A DNA stretch of 64,000 bases from Clitopilus passeckerianus (Eukaryota; Basidiomycota; Agaricomycetes; Agaricales; Entolomataceae). Under the pieces are notes generated by a model. The model was not told where the DNA came from, ran no database searches, and was given only the letters and a program-made list of their open reading frames with translations. Location: NCBI GenBank assembly GCA_944990035.1, contig CALYLX010000114.1:248001-312000 (forward strand), in the 5' to 3' direction. This document shows, in pieces, positions 11,929 to 23,335 of the stretch (position 1 is its first letter; each line of letters begins with the position of its first letter). The position numbers were made by a program, and so were the translations under genes.

Positions 11929-12230
11929 TTAAATACAAGCCTGCAGCAAGTGGTACAAGTTAGGTTCAGCCTCGGAGGTAAAACGTTGAAATGAACTCAC
12001 TCCCTCAAAGCACTGATTGGAACAACACCACTTCGAGCTGACGCATGCCTCCCCAGGCTCAAAACAAGGGGGTACTATTGGCAGGCACAAAGACATATGT
12101 TAGAGCTTGACGAGGCGGCGGTGAAGTCATACTCACATCTTTCAATGAGATCGCGGTCCTGGATAACGTAGGCGTCGATAAAGACAGATAGAATAGTCAG
12201 GACTCCAATGAGAGATCCAACGGACTTCAT
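11929..12230 (-). CDS. Secreted six-cysteine knottin-like peptide, copy 2
   Basis: Three exons, 12230-12137, 12074-12001 and 11940-11929, have exactly the same lengths as copy 1 (94, 74 and 12 nt), with introns of 62 and 60 nt. The product is again 59 residues, with a signal peptide (MKSVGSLIGVLTILSVFIDA), a VIQDRDLIER-like pro-stretch and the same C-x6-C-x5-C-C-x3-C-x4-C spacing. The loops between cysteines differ almost completely from copy 1, while all six cysteines, the length and the intron phases are kept. That is the usual pattern for a diversifying secreted peptide family. A TATAAA-type box lies about 45 bp upstream. Function is unknown; antimicrobial, inhibitory or effector roles are all possible and untested. 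Confidence 0.8.
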
Positions 12231-12265
12231 GGTTAGATATAGAGCTTGAACCTCACGGAATTCAA

Positions 12266-12280
12266 GCTCTTTATACTCGA
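12266..12280 (-). promoter_or_regulatory. TATA box of knottin copy 2
   Basis: The minus strand reads gagtataaagag, a good TATA match 40-50 bp before the start codon at 12230. Confidence 0.45.
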
Positions 12281-14543
12281 ATATAGCCGTGTAGAGCGAC
12301 CCATGCGGAAGAGTGGGCATGAGAGCGGGGAGATGTCCCATCAAGTCAAATGTGACATTCTTGTGAAGTTCCTGAGTTTACCGGAGCTTCCGGGTTCCTC
12401 TGCGTGGGGCTTAGTGCGATACATCCCGAGATATAACGGAAAGAAAGGAGACGTCTTGTCATTCTGTCCAGTCACAAGAGTGTAGCTTTTTGAACGCGGT
12501 GGCCGCTCTCCAGCCTGCCAGTGTTTCCAGACCTGCACAGATGCCCGCAGTCGCATGTTAGATGCTTCCTAGCAATCCAATGGTAGACTAATCCGACCCG
12601 CCTGGCTTGGCGATAGAAATACGCCTTTACCACCCTACTAACAGTGGGTGACCGTAATCCCTGGCATGCCTTGTGGACTGGTCTGACTTCGGTATTTCGT
12701 ACTCATCGTATCGATACAGACTTCAGCGGTGGCGTTTATAAGGATTCCCAGAGAAATATAATTCCAGACGACGACCTGGAAACTTTGCGTTGACGATACT
12801 TGGACTCAAAATCGACGCACAGGAGTGAGAAGGGCATCAGGAGAAAAGTCAATCCCGAATTTGCCCCTGTGAATTTCCCAGGCTTAAATTACGATCTAAA
12901 TGGCCATATATGGCTCAGCAAGGTCTTGGCAACTCCTCGCTTAGATGATACACACTTCGCATGGGCATCCTGGGCCACATTCACCTTGTCATGCGAATAT
13001 ATTTCGTGTATTGAACATACATGATCTTATAATGTTCGACTCCTCAATGCATACGACATATTCCATTGATTTTGACGTGGGAAACCTAACGGCAAAGGCC
13101 GTAGGTCATGCCTATGTTCAACTTGCTCAAGTTGAACTTGGCCTCATCAACCTTCTTCACCGACCGTCACTGGTAAGTGTCTCCCTTACGATTTGTGTCT
13201 GCTGCTACATATCATTCGACAGATTGTCTTCTACTACCACTTCATACCCTCCACAACTTCAAGTTCTGCTGTCTTGCACCAAAATTGACATCGTAAGGGC
13301 TCAACATTTTGTGATGAATAAGCTAATCCACCAACATTTGAACTTTGCAGCTCGCACTGCTTTCAACGGCCAACGACGACTCGGACAAAATGGTGGGCTT
13401 GGTGGGCATCTTCTGACGGCGATCAGAAGTTACCGGTTACCGACACAGGTTTGTCACTCATTGCCATTACGGATGTCAATGATGAGCTGACATGGATCAC
13501 ATTCTTGTAGCCACCCGAACACGGATGTTTGACCTAGTATGTGTCATCAGGTCCCTCTTTACGCTCGCTAACGATCTTCATGTCTAGATCGCTCATTAAC
13601 GGTCGTTGTCTACCTTCCACTACTAGCGGCATCTTTACGAGGCCAAGGTAAATATTTTGATGGACTCCCTGCCCATAAGGAATTCTCAGAATCTTTCCAG
13701 CACCGGATACTCAGAAGCCCTGGCATTGCAAGGGGCTTGGTGGATTAGGGAGGCTTCTTTGAGACACATTGCTTAGGAGGTGTACTTTTAGTTACATAGT
13801 AGAACCACCAGTAGTAGATACTTTAGCACCGTCAATATATTAATGACAATTTCGAGAATAACAGTTGAATGGTAATTGAAACTCCATAATCCATGTGAAG
13901 CCTGAAGAAAAATTTGGGCCTCTATGCAAAAAGTTAATCGATATATAGGCCTTCAACTATTACCATGGCTCGCTGACATTCCGAACATTCATAATCTAGG
14001 TGAAACTTCACAGGGAAAGTGCTCAACACGAAAAAAGTCAATCTATATATTCCTGAGTGACACTTTAGCCGATCAGATGCCCTATGTGGGGAATGTGGGC
14101 TATATATTCCTATATATGCCCATATATGCTTTTCACGAAAGCCCTGATGGGATTGAGACTCAGTGGAGGTGGACAGCGGACTAGCGTGAGAATATGCAGC
14201 TAAATGGGGAGTACAATTAGTAATCGAAGGTTGGCCCGCTACGGCACTTGATTTTGTTTCTTGAACACGATAAGCAACCACGTCTCAACACGATGAACTT
14301 AATCTCAGGGAACTCTACTTTCCAGGGCCACGGCAAGAAACTCATGTACAGAATGACTCGAGCGGTCCCCGTTGGTGGACACGTTTACCTACACGTAGAA
14401 CGAGATGCCCGAAGGAGATGCTCAAACACAAGTGACTGGTAGCCGGGCGCCATACATTAATCAATCTTGCATTCCTACCACAACAACTCAGGACAACCTC
14501 TCACAGCATTAGGCGCTGGCGACCGAGACGTGCTGGTTCGACC
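12281..14543. other. Intergenic with an unresolved coding-like stretch
   Basis: No gene can be assembled with confidence. Bases 13071-13174 read through NLTAKAVGHAYVQLAQVE and end at a good donor (gtaagtg). Bases about 13350-13509 read KWWAWWASSDGDQKLP and AITDVNDELTWITFL before a stop. The phases between these pieces did not fit with the splice sites I could see. At 13118-13138 a palindrome (ttcaacttg-ctc-aagttgaa) is present. The stretch 13860-14130 is AT-rich with repeated tatata motifs. Confidence 0.35.
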
Positions 14544-17166
14544 ATGGCAAAGTTTCATCTTATGGTTGCTCGTTCATTATTCACTCTGTCATTCCTTGCA
14601 CTCCTTCTTTCCACTACTGTCGCCTATGTTTATGAAGACGATGGGTTCGAGGAAAACACGTTTCCCGAAATTGCGTTCAAGCCCGCTTTCAACGGAACTA
14701 GCTTCGACTCGTCGTCAGAGCTGGACCCACAAGTCAAGGTTGGCCGTTTGGATCAGGTTATGGATCCCGGCACGAGGGCTTGGACATACGTTGTACGGTT
14801 TCAGCTATACTTCCTTCTGTTTCTTTGCTAATAGCTCTTTAGAACATGGCTCCAAATGTTACCGTCGAGAATGCACCATTGAAGGAGATAGTTAAAGACA
14901 CAGCTCTACGAGAATTCGCCTTCTTGTAAGCCTCGCGTCGGATGGACCGGACTCCAACCTACCTAACAAGCTTTTTTCTAGGGTTGTTCGTAAACTGGAG
15001 CCAATAGGGAGCAGACAACCTACTTCATTTCGCATGATACTCCTCCACCAGGATATCATAGACATATGTAAGAGGATTGTCGGGAACAGGTCTGGTCTAT
15101 CATGGCACCAGGTGCCCATGGAGGTGCGTTGAATCAAACGCTGTCTTTCTCTAGCTGACACGCGTTTCAACTAGATTGACCCCGACATACTGCTCAGCCA
15201 TTACGATGACTTCGTACAGTATCGCAGTGAGCTTGAAGCATCCGAAAGCGACGAGTCTAAACGGATTACCAAATATCTCAACCAACTACTCTCGACCTTG
15301 GAAAATGACTTCGCCACTACACTGTCTTCTCTTAAGACCATGCGTAAAAACGGGGAAATCACGTTTGATTACCTGAAGTACATCCTCCGCCCTCGCCAAT
15401 TCATATATCACCAGTGTCCTGTCACGAACCTCCCTCGATTGTGCGAGTTGGCATCATTCCGCCGTGTGACGGCGATGGGCACCCCCTTGTACGACATCGA
15501 ATGTGAGGCGATCGACCTGGTGGATGTCCGGGAAGGGGATTCTCGCGCCGTCGTCGTCGACAGGATTTTTGTGAACCTCCGGGTCCCTATGGTCGAAGGG
15601 GTTGTGAAGATGGACAGTTTACCGGCATACCCGTTCGAATACCATCCTAGGAAGGGCCATGTCTATGACGAAATCTTGAAGAGAGGAAGGAAGTGGACGC
15701 AGCTGGTGGGCGTGAAACATATGCATTACGAAGGTGTCGCCGCCTTTAGGGATATGCACGGAACCTTAGTGAAGCAGCATGTGAGTATTTATCTCTTACC
15801 CGCTTTGGACTTTTAGCTAAACTTTGCTTTCGCAATAGGTGGACAGTCGGATTATGATCGACCGTGGTATGTTAGAGGTTCATCTCGTAGACCATTGTTC
15901 GCTAATACGGTTTACAGCCTCCTTCTACAAACGACATATGAACTACATGTTCCCTGAGCGCGTTCGAGGTGCTTCGGAACGCAAATTTTCCCGAGACTGG
16001 GATATTCCCGACGAGGACGGCAGTAAGCAGCTCGTACGCTCTCTAGGGTTATGCATTTTTGACCCTTCCGTTATCCAGGATACCTCCAGCGGGTTTTCTT
16101 TAAGGATCAGTCTATAACGCTATGGGATATGACCACAGATGATCTTCTATTGACACCAACGGTTGTCTACGGCTTCAGCCTAGCTGATAAGCAGTGGTGT
16201 ACGTATAAAATCCGTACTCCGATATCTGATAGCCTCCTAATGCAGTTCCTCTAGTGGAATTCGACGTCGAGAAGGTATCAGAAATTAATTGGAACGACGA
16301 CGCGTTCCCGAATCTCGTTCTACCAGCTGCGCGAAAGGAGCTTCTCCTATCTTTGATTGAAGCTCGTACTTGCGACAGTGGTGCGGAAGACTTCGTACGA
16401 GGCAAGGGACAAGGGCTCGTCATTAACCTCTATGGGCCTCCAGGCGTCGGTAAGCGGCTCCACCGACCCCATGCATAACTCCGCTAAGTAAATCGAACTA
16501 GGGAAAACCATGTCAGCTGAGGCGACCAGCGAACACGTTCGTAAGCCACTGTACATCGTTGGAAGCGGTGACTTGGGGACGGATGCCAGCGTCTTGGACA
16601 AGAAGCTTCAACATATCTTCCAAATAGCAACGGCCTGGAATGCGATAGTGCTGATTGATGAGGCTGATATCTTCCTGGAAAGAAGGTCACTCCATGAACT
16701 TCAAAGGAATGCGATGGTTGCCACCTTGTAAGCTCTCAAGCTGTGTAATGGTTTTACTCACCATGTTGACGTCTGGTTTAGCCTTCGCCATATCGAGTAC
16801 TATCGAGGCATTCTCTTCCTCACCACCAACCGTGTTCAAACCTTTGACGACGCCTTTCTCTCTCGCATCCACGTCTCACTCCACTTCAAGGACTTGGATT
16901 ACTCCGCCCGCGAGAAGGTTTGGGCCGCTTTCGTCAAGAAGCTCGGTAACAAAGCAGACGTCAGCGAAGACGAGGTCAAGGAATTGGCGTCTAGGGAAAT
17001 CAATGGTAGACAGATCAAGAATGCGGTTCTTACGGCGGAGTCTCTGGCTCTTCGGAGAGGCCAGAGGCTGACCTACTCGCATTTGGTCAATATGTTGGAT
17101 GCTTTGGTCGAGTTTGAGGAGGAGTTTAGAGGAGCAAAGCCTGCTATCGTTGACTCGCCGTTATGA
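14544..17166 (+). CDS. AAA+ ATPase of the fungal DUF7025 type with N-terminal hydrophobic leader
   Basis: Ten exons in phase: 14544-14792, 14843-14925, 14982-15123, 15175-15780, 15839-15866, 15918-16022, 16079-16198, 16255-16449, 16502-16727 and 16782-17166, giving 712 residues. The middle region carries the fungal AAA-associated domain (VVDRIFVNLRVP, YPFEYHPRKG, MIDRASFYKR). The C-terminal AAA+ module has Walker A GPPGVGKT at about 503-511, Walker B VLIDEADIF at about 558 and sensor-1-like TTNRVQTFD. The start ATG has a strong context (accATGg) and opens a signal-peptide-like leader (LFTLSFLALLLSTTVAY), unusual for this mostly soluble family. An upstream first exon replacing it cannot be excluded. 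An intron splits the Walker A motif between GVG and KT. Substrate is unknown; ATP-driven remodelling is inferred from the family. Confidence 0.85.
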
Positions 17167-18152
17167 GGGCAAGGGCAGACGTTGACTAGTGGTAGTGCTC
17201 GTAAACTTGTCAATGGCCATCTCTTGCTATTCCTGGAGAATGCGATGACATGAAAACCCTCAAGCCTGATTTGCCTTGCGTTTGCCTTGCCATTTGTCAG
17301 GGTCCTATAGTCGCTTCGTTCAGACTCCAAAGAATGGATGAGCCGAGAGCGGAGCTCGGAAAGCATCGCCTTGAAAAACAAACATGCCCAAACAAGCACC
17401 CTTGTTTTGTTCAATTGTTGGCACAATGACCTTGAGGGCCACTTCGTCGCCGAAAATCCAGTGGCCATTGTCCTACTTTCCTTTGTCGTTGTCGTGATGC
17501 TTGGAGAACTATATATGTCCAGTGATGGCGCTTTCTCGAGCAGGCGAACTTTCTCCAATTTCCTATTAGCAGACCAGCTATCATGACACCGCTTTCCCGT
17601 AAGTTCTAATCTCGTTATCATAACTTGGCAGACGATGACGAAGACCGACAGCCACAAGAGCAACGTTCCATGTGCTAGCAGCCAAAGCGTCAAGGTACAA
17701 CAGCTCCCAGACGTATGGACTCGGTCGGTCCGCTTTGCCTTCGCAAGGGCCATGTCAAAGCAGACCTGATGGCGGCCAAAGCGCCACCTCCATTCTTGGG
17801 CATAAATCGTCGGTGTACCACAGCATTTTGCACAGTGTACAACCCCTACGCGAACAAGCGACACACTTCCCTGCTGCCCCCAGCAACGACGACGAGAGGT
17901 TGACCACTGCTTTCACAGCTGGTGTGTATCCCCACAGCATCATGCCTCGAGGCATCATCACTGACCCTTTTTTGTTTGTAGATCGTGCCCCGCCCTATAC
18001 TGTCCTGCCGAGTCATCTACGTAGATTATCTCGAGTGGCTCCGATATCTGAATATAAACGGTAAGCAGATCCGAACTTTCTACTTCACTAACCACCAGCT
18101 CAACTTCATCCATCTCTTCAGACGTACTACAAATCTTTCTGAAGGCGACGAG
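17167..18152. other. Intergenic; probable 5' leader of the next gene at its right end
   Basis: A long minus-strand open frame (17864-17073) shows no recognisable domain and overlaps the end of the AAA gene; I reject it. At 18060-18120 a plausible leader intron (gtaagc...ttcag) precedes the ATG at 18153. Confidence 0.4.
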
Positions 18153-19645
18153 ATGAAGCTTTTCTCCTTCCTGAAGAAGCTCAGGCCTGGTGTCCCCGTC
18201 TCGCAGCCTCCAGCTTCGCCCGCCACAGTTGAACCCTCGCCGCCACCCCAGTCTTTGTGGAAGAAATACATGAGTGGCGACGCGTCTACGCCTCCTACGC
18301 TTCCAGCTGCTCTTCCCTCCCTGCCAGAGGCACCACGGACCTCCCCTCCACCTTCCTCCGAACACGGAATGTGGCGTCAACCCATCCAACCAGAGACCAT
18401 CTCCATAGCCGAAACATGGCACGTTCGTCCCAGTTCGAGTGCAACTGCCTCCTCAGGAAACTCAAACACTGGTCAGTGAATTTGAGCTCTGGGAGAGAAC
18501 GCTGTTGCTCATCAGACCTTGCAGATTTTTCATGCCACCAAGGTAGTGATGTCGCCACCTCCACAACACACTCCTGCCAGTGCTGCAGCATTCTGCAGAG
18601 CATCAAGGAAACCTACTTCCCCACCCCCAAGGACGTCGCTCCAGAAGTTGCTCAGAAGACGGATGTTGCCGAAGTTCACGTCGCCACACCCAATTCCACT
18701 GCACTGGCACCCACCTTTGCAAGCGGTGGTTCGTCTGGAGAAGACGAATTCCAGGAGCACGACAGCGTCAGCCTTGCCAGCCGCCGTTCGCAGTTGTCGC
18801 ACTCATTCCGCGAGGTCGTCGCTGGTAAGGTGTTCCCGGACTTCCAATGTCCACCCTCGCCGAGCCAAATACCCGCACCCCGCGATCCTCCCACCGTAGA
18901 GCCAGGAGTGTTCTCCATCCCCTTCCCCAAACTCTCATCACCGGCCCCGGATCGCGTCAAGGCCGTCTTTTCTTGGCCGATTCAAGGGCCTACCCCACCT
19001 CCGACTATCTCACCCAAACACGTGTATATTGCATCTCAGCATGCGGCCTGCTCTCCCCGCCCTTCAAGCTCATCAAGTGAAGCCTCCCTCGGCGAAGTTC
19101 GTGCTATTCACTACGACGACTACGGCGTACCTCGCTTCCCTGGCGTGAGGTTCGATCCCGAACACCCATTCTCCCTCGCACCTCCCGCGGAGGACCTACC
19201 TACCCCTCCTGACTATATCTTCCCATCTCCCAGCCAGTGGAAGGCGGATCAGCCTCAATCTAGGCAAGATCCAGAGTTCCCACCCGGCCTTCCCCACCCG
19301 CCTCGCCAAACCTACCCCACCCATTCACGAATTGCCTCTCCCTCCGATCCTGTACACGTTGCAGGTCGGGCTCACCCTCCGCAACCCGCCATTGGCTCGA
19401 AGGTGGATGATCCTCTTCCCGTCCAGCGGGTTGTCGTTCCGAACTTGCGTCAGCCTCGGCCGATCAGGAAACGTGACCTACAGGGGATGCGGCGGATACG
19501 TGATTGGGAGTTCTCAGAGGAGGAATTGCGGGAGTTTGGAGTTGACCAGGGTGCTCCGAGGCCGACTGTCGAGTCTCTGGTGCCGCATTGGATGCTGCAG
19601 CCGTGGAGGACACCGAGGCAGGAGTATTGGGAAGTGGATTGGTAG
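18153..19645 (+). CDS. Proline/serine-rich protein of unknown function
   Basis: Two exons, 18153-18471 and 18525-19645, are joined in phase by a 53-nt intron and give 479 residues. The protein begins MKLFSFLKKLRPGVPV. It is dominated by Pro, Ser and Ala (low-complexity, probably disordered), then ends in a more ordered stretch with GMRRIRDWEFSEEELREFG and VESLVPHWMLQPWR. I recognise no domain. The Pro-rich body and the conserved-looking C-terminal segment suggest a lineage-specific scaffold or regulatory protein, which is only a guess. Other frames in this GC-rich stretch are also open, so the frame was chosen because it continues through the splice junction and ends in the ordered segment. 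Confidence 0.65.
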
Positions 19646-20196
19646 AAGGGGTTGCTATCGGCGTTGTATTCCGTTCATCCGTTACGAGTTTTATGATCCC
19701 TGTTCATACGATACCACGACGAGCGATGGACTTTATTCACGGTACCTTATTTTATCTGTAATTTTATTATTTGTATACTAAAAACCTCTCAGAGGTCGAT
19801 TGGATGGAATAAAGGCTTTATCTGGCTTCTGTACGAACTATTAAGGGACAACCCGACCTGTCGCTCCTGCTTGGGCTAACTTCCGTCCTGAGAGGAAGCT
19901 TGCTAATTCTCCGTATGTCGTTTGTTGATGGATTGATGACGATTCCCTGATCGATTGACACTTTTTACCAGTCCCATCGGCGGATTCAGTCAAAAAATCA
20001 GATAACTGCCTTGTGTAGCGCGGTAACCGCTGTCATGAACCATGGTGGCGATAGAGGTACTGGTATCCCGCGGCATGTAGTCGCCGAAAACAACAACAGC
20101 GGGCGCTTGCACAGTAACATTTAAACGGCGCCTCCTACAAGTCAAGTCCTCATTCCCTCCTTTCTCCACTTTCATTGTCCTGCACACTCGTTCACC
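19646..20196. other. Intergenic region between convergent-reading ends and the chitin deacetylase promoter
   Basis: It holds an AATAAA-type signal at about 19808, usable as the polyadenylation signal of the upstream gene. C/T-rich sequence directly precedes the ATG at 20197, typical of fungal core promoters. No coding sequence is seen. Confidence 0.4.
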
Positions 20197-21887
20197 ATGC
20201 CGGCGGTAAAGACTGCGGTCTTTGTGCTTGCTTCTGTCTTTGCCATGCCATTCGTAGGAGCATCTAGCGCCCACGCTGTGCGCCATGACCACGGTCATGC
20301 AGCTCGAAGCGCTCTTCCTGGTAAATGGTACCACGACGACGCCCATCCTGTTCACAACCTGCTCAGGCGAGGACCAGATGCTACGCCTAGCTTTGCCGCT
20401 ATTGGTTCTCCGTGTAAGAAGAAGCTATTTAACCACATTTGTCATTATCATCTAACACTACCCTCCTTAGCGTGGTCGGCTGGATTCCCTAAAGGAACTC
20501 CAGATCCGAACCAACTCCCAAAACCTTGGGTCGACGCGCTACAAGCGGCCGTTTCTGCTGGCAAAATTCCCAACGTCCCGCAAACGACGTCGATAGACAA
20601 CGGACCCCCTACATATCCTTCAGGTTACGATCCAAATAGTCCACAGGTCTGCTCGGCTTACTTTCGTGGTTGCCGAAACAAGGACGACATTTGGGATGCT
20701 CCCAATGGTTATGTGGGTACTTCATTCGATGATGGGCCACTACCAGTAAGTTCTTGACATTCTTTTGATGTCCTGGCGAGTTATGGACGTGCTAACGCTT
20801 CTCGCATTAAGGACCAAGTTACTCTCAACGATTTCCTGGCCAAAAATAACGAAAAAACGACTCACTTCATGATCGGAGTTAACATGTTGGCAAACCCTCA
20901 GATCCTTCAGGACACTATCAACCAAGGACATGATATCGCCGTTCATACCTGGACTCACCGCCAGTTGACGACGCTCAGTAATCTTGATATCCTTGGAGAG
21001 GTCTGTTCATCAGTGCACTTATTCGATACACCAAAGACTAAATATCCCCGTGCTAGCTTGGTTGGTCAGTCGAGCTAATCCGCAACTCGACCGGAGGCAA
21101 GATTCCCAGGTATTGGCGTCCTCCTACTGGGGATTCGGACGAGCGTGTAAGGGCGATCGCAAAAGAGGTACGTTCCGCCGCATTCAAGCTCATACCGCCT
21201 TCTTTCTTTTGTCGGAACTTACGAGGTTCCCGATAGGTTTTCGGCCTGACGGCCGTCATTTGGAACCATTCGTAAGATTGCTTTCGTCTAAACTCCTTGA
21301 TAGATCTCTCATGTAATTTGTCCTTCTCCTTCAGAACCGAGGATTGGAGCTTGACGACGGTTAATGGTACCACCCCGCAGGCCATCCACGATGCCTATAC
21401 TCAGTGGCTTGCGGGTGCGTGTTCTCATTTAAACCCCTTTCAAGTCAATACCGTCGTACTGACTTGAAGAACCATCTATCCAGGTCCTAAATCCCCCGGA
21501 ATGATTGTTCTGGAACACGTTCTCAGCTCGGCCTCAGTAGCGGCTTTCATTGACGCCTACCCGCTCATCAAGTCGAATGGCTGGAAGACAGGGTCTGTTA
21601 TCAAACTCATCGGGGACGGGAGTGCGTTCCAGGCAGGGGCAAGCTCGGTCATTGCTAACCCTGCGACTGTTATCCCATCGCCTCCGTCTCCGTCGTTTTC
21701 CAGCATTGTCCAGTATCAGAGCAAAGGTACAGGTTCAGCCCAGAATATCGCCTCGTCGACATCTACCTCGAGCTCGGCCGCGTCTCCCACAGAGTCCAAG
21801 AACGCTGGGGTTTCGGTTGTCCCGTCAAGTTTATTTGGCTCAGCTGGGGTCGTTGCGTTTTCGTATTTTGCTTATCTCCTGCTATAA
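20197..21887 (+). CDS. Chitin deacetylase (carbohydrate esterase family 4), GPI-type
   Basis: Seven exons in phase: 20197-20413, 20471-20745, 20812-21000, 21057-21167, 21237-21271, 21335-21414 and 21484-21887, giving 436 residues. It removes acetyl groups from chitin to make chitosan at the cell wall. A signal peptide ([20 protein letters not shown]) is followed by the polysaccharide deacetylase (NodB) domain: motif 1 TSFDDGP with the catalytic and metal-binding aspartates, motif 2 HTWTHRQ with the two zinc histidines, and motif 3 RPPTGDSD. The usual motif 3 is RPPYGD, so the tyrosine is replaced by threonine here. The end is Ser-rich with a hydrophobic tail ([14 protein letters not shown]), typical of a GPI-anchor signal. 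The family and reaction are well established; wall location is inferred from the signals. Confidence 0.9.
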
Positions 21888-22324
21888 TGCTCCTGGTGGA
21901 CTTTTAAGTGGACTCTGGTATATTCAGTATAGATGATAGGGCTACTGTATTGCGCGGACTTTGTAGCGAGTTATGTGTTGTACTTCATTCGTTGTACCTA
22001 CCCACCCACATCGTAAATGGATTTGCATACCTTACTAAGGTTTCTTGTGTGTACTTGCAAGGTGTGAACGATACTCGTTGAATGTTGTTTGGTTCTCAAC
22101 GACTTGGACCTTAACTTGAAGAAGCACACTGACATTCGAACGTGAAGCGAAGCGAGTCCAATGTTATGGATGAGTTAGCACGACATCTATTTGCACCCGG
22201 CATCCCGACCCAGTCCTCATGAATGCAATCGCGTCTGAAAAATGGAATGGCCCATTTGAGAGGTCGACCTTTAAAATGAATATAAAGGAGGCAAGCAACC
22301 AGCGGGCAATAGCCAACATGGTAA
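21888..22324. other. Intergenic, no feature recognised
   Basis: The region contains 3' flanking sequence of the chitin deacetylase gene. I see nothing else that I can support. Confidence 0.4.
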
Positions 22325-23335
22325 ATGTTACAGTATGATTCTCATATCAGGACGTGGCAGGTTCGAATCCCACCTCCGTCCAATTCCAAGATTAATCTCT
22401 ATTCTTTTCGTGAAGCGCTGTTGTATTGCGGCCTATGTAGAGTGACTTGTATAGTTCGAAATCTCAACCATTCCAAGTTACTCACACTATATTTTTACCC
22501 AGGTACTCAAGGATTCAACTTAAGGCCTTTCTTAAGGCGGCATGTGTCGCTGTAGGGAGAAGCCCAGTTAGCAAAGCGGGGTACGCTCCTGCCTCTCCGT
22601 CTCTCTGAGGTGCACTGGTTCGATTCCGGGGCTGGGAGATGAAAACCCTCAGGGTATTTTTGTTCTCGTGATATCATGACGGGGGTACGGTTAGGTTTTT
22701 CGAGGAAATCGGATTTTTCTACTGATTTATTCGTATATGCTTCAATCCTGAAGGCCTGCAGCTGACATCGTTACAACTATTAAATTGGCATTCTATACTA
22801 TCGAACCGCGGCTTCCTAAGTTTGACACAAGTAGCCTACGTATCATCTACATCAGAAGCCCAGTTAGTCTAGTGGGAACGATAGCAACTTCTGACAAGAC
22901 TATGTCCGACTCGGGGACTGGGTACTATCTTAAAGGTAGCTATACTGCCGATATTTTGGTGGCTAGGCTTTACGGATATATTCTGCCTTTTTATACTACT
23001 CCCTGCCTTACTGTCGGCTGCGGGGAGATCTTATGCTGGTGTTCGTGAAATGGTGTTCATATGTTCATGGTCGACAGATTAAAGTTAATCTGAATCAATG
23101 AGGTAGGAGGGAATAGCCGTTGGTTCGAATCCTGGTCATGTCCAATAAAGAGGTGATCAGCCATTCGCGACAAACTTCAACCAGGCCGTAGGAATTGGCC
23201 AATAATTGATTTATAGGATTAATTGTGTGAAGATAATACGAAGCCGTAGCCTAGAAGGAAATAGGCCACGAGAGGCTCTACGGATCCTTCATCCTCAGGC
23301 TCAGCCGGTTCGAATCCGGCCACCAACTTCCGGGG
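22325..23335 (+). repeat. Cluster of degenerate tRNA-like sequences
   Basis: Five stretches have tRNA-like halves. At 22340-22385, a 3' half reads gtggcaggttcgaatcccac. At 22562-22640, an agcccagttagc 5' end and a ctggttcgattccgg block are present. At 22857-22926, the same 5' end agcccagttagtctagtgg pairs with gactgggt. At 23060-23145 a 3' half reads ggttcgaatcctggtcatg. At 23243-23330, ccgtagcctagaagg leads to a perfect T-arm gccgg-ttcgaat-ccggc. None folds into a complete standard tRNA by eye. They are best viewed as pseudo-tRNAs or tRNA-derived SINE debris. Confidence 0.5.

Noticed and set aside
17073..17864. 263-codon minus-strand open frame
   Set aside because: It overlaps the coding end of the AAA gene, has no recognisable domain and an unusual composition, and fits chance openness opposite a coding region and promoter.
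22857..22926. Functional tRNA gene
   Set aside because: The acceptor ends pair well, but no proper T-loop or anticodon arm can be formed, so I kept it only as tRNA-like.
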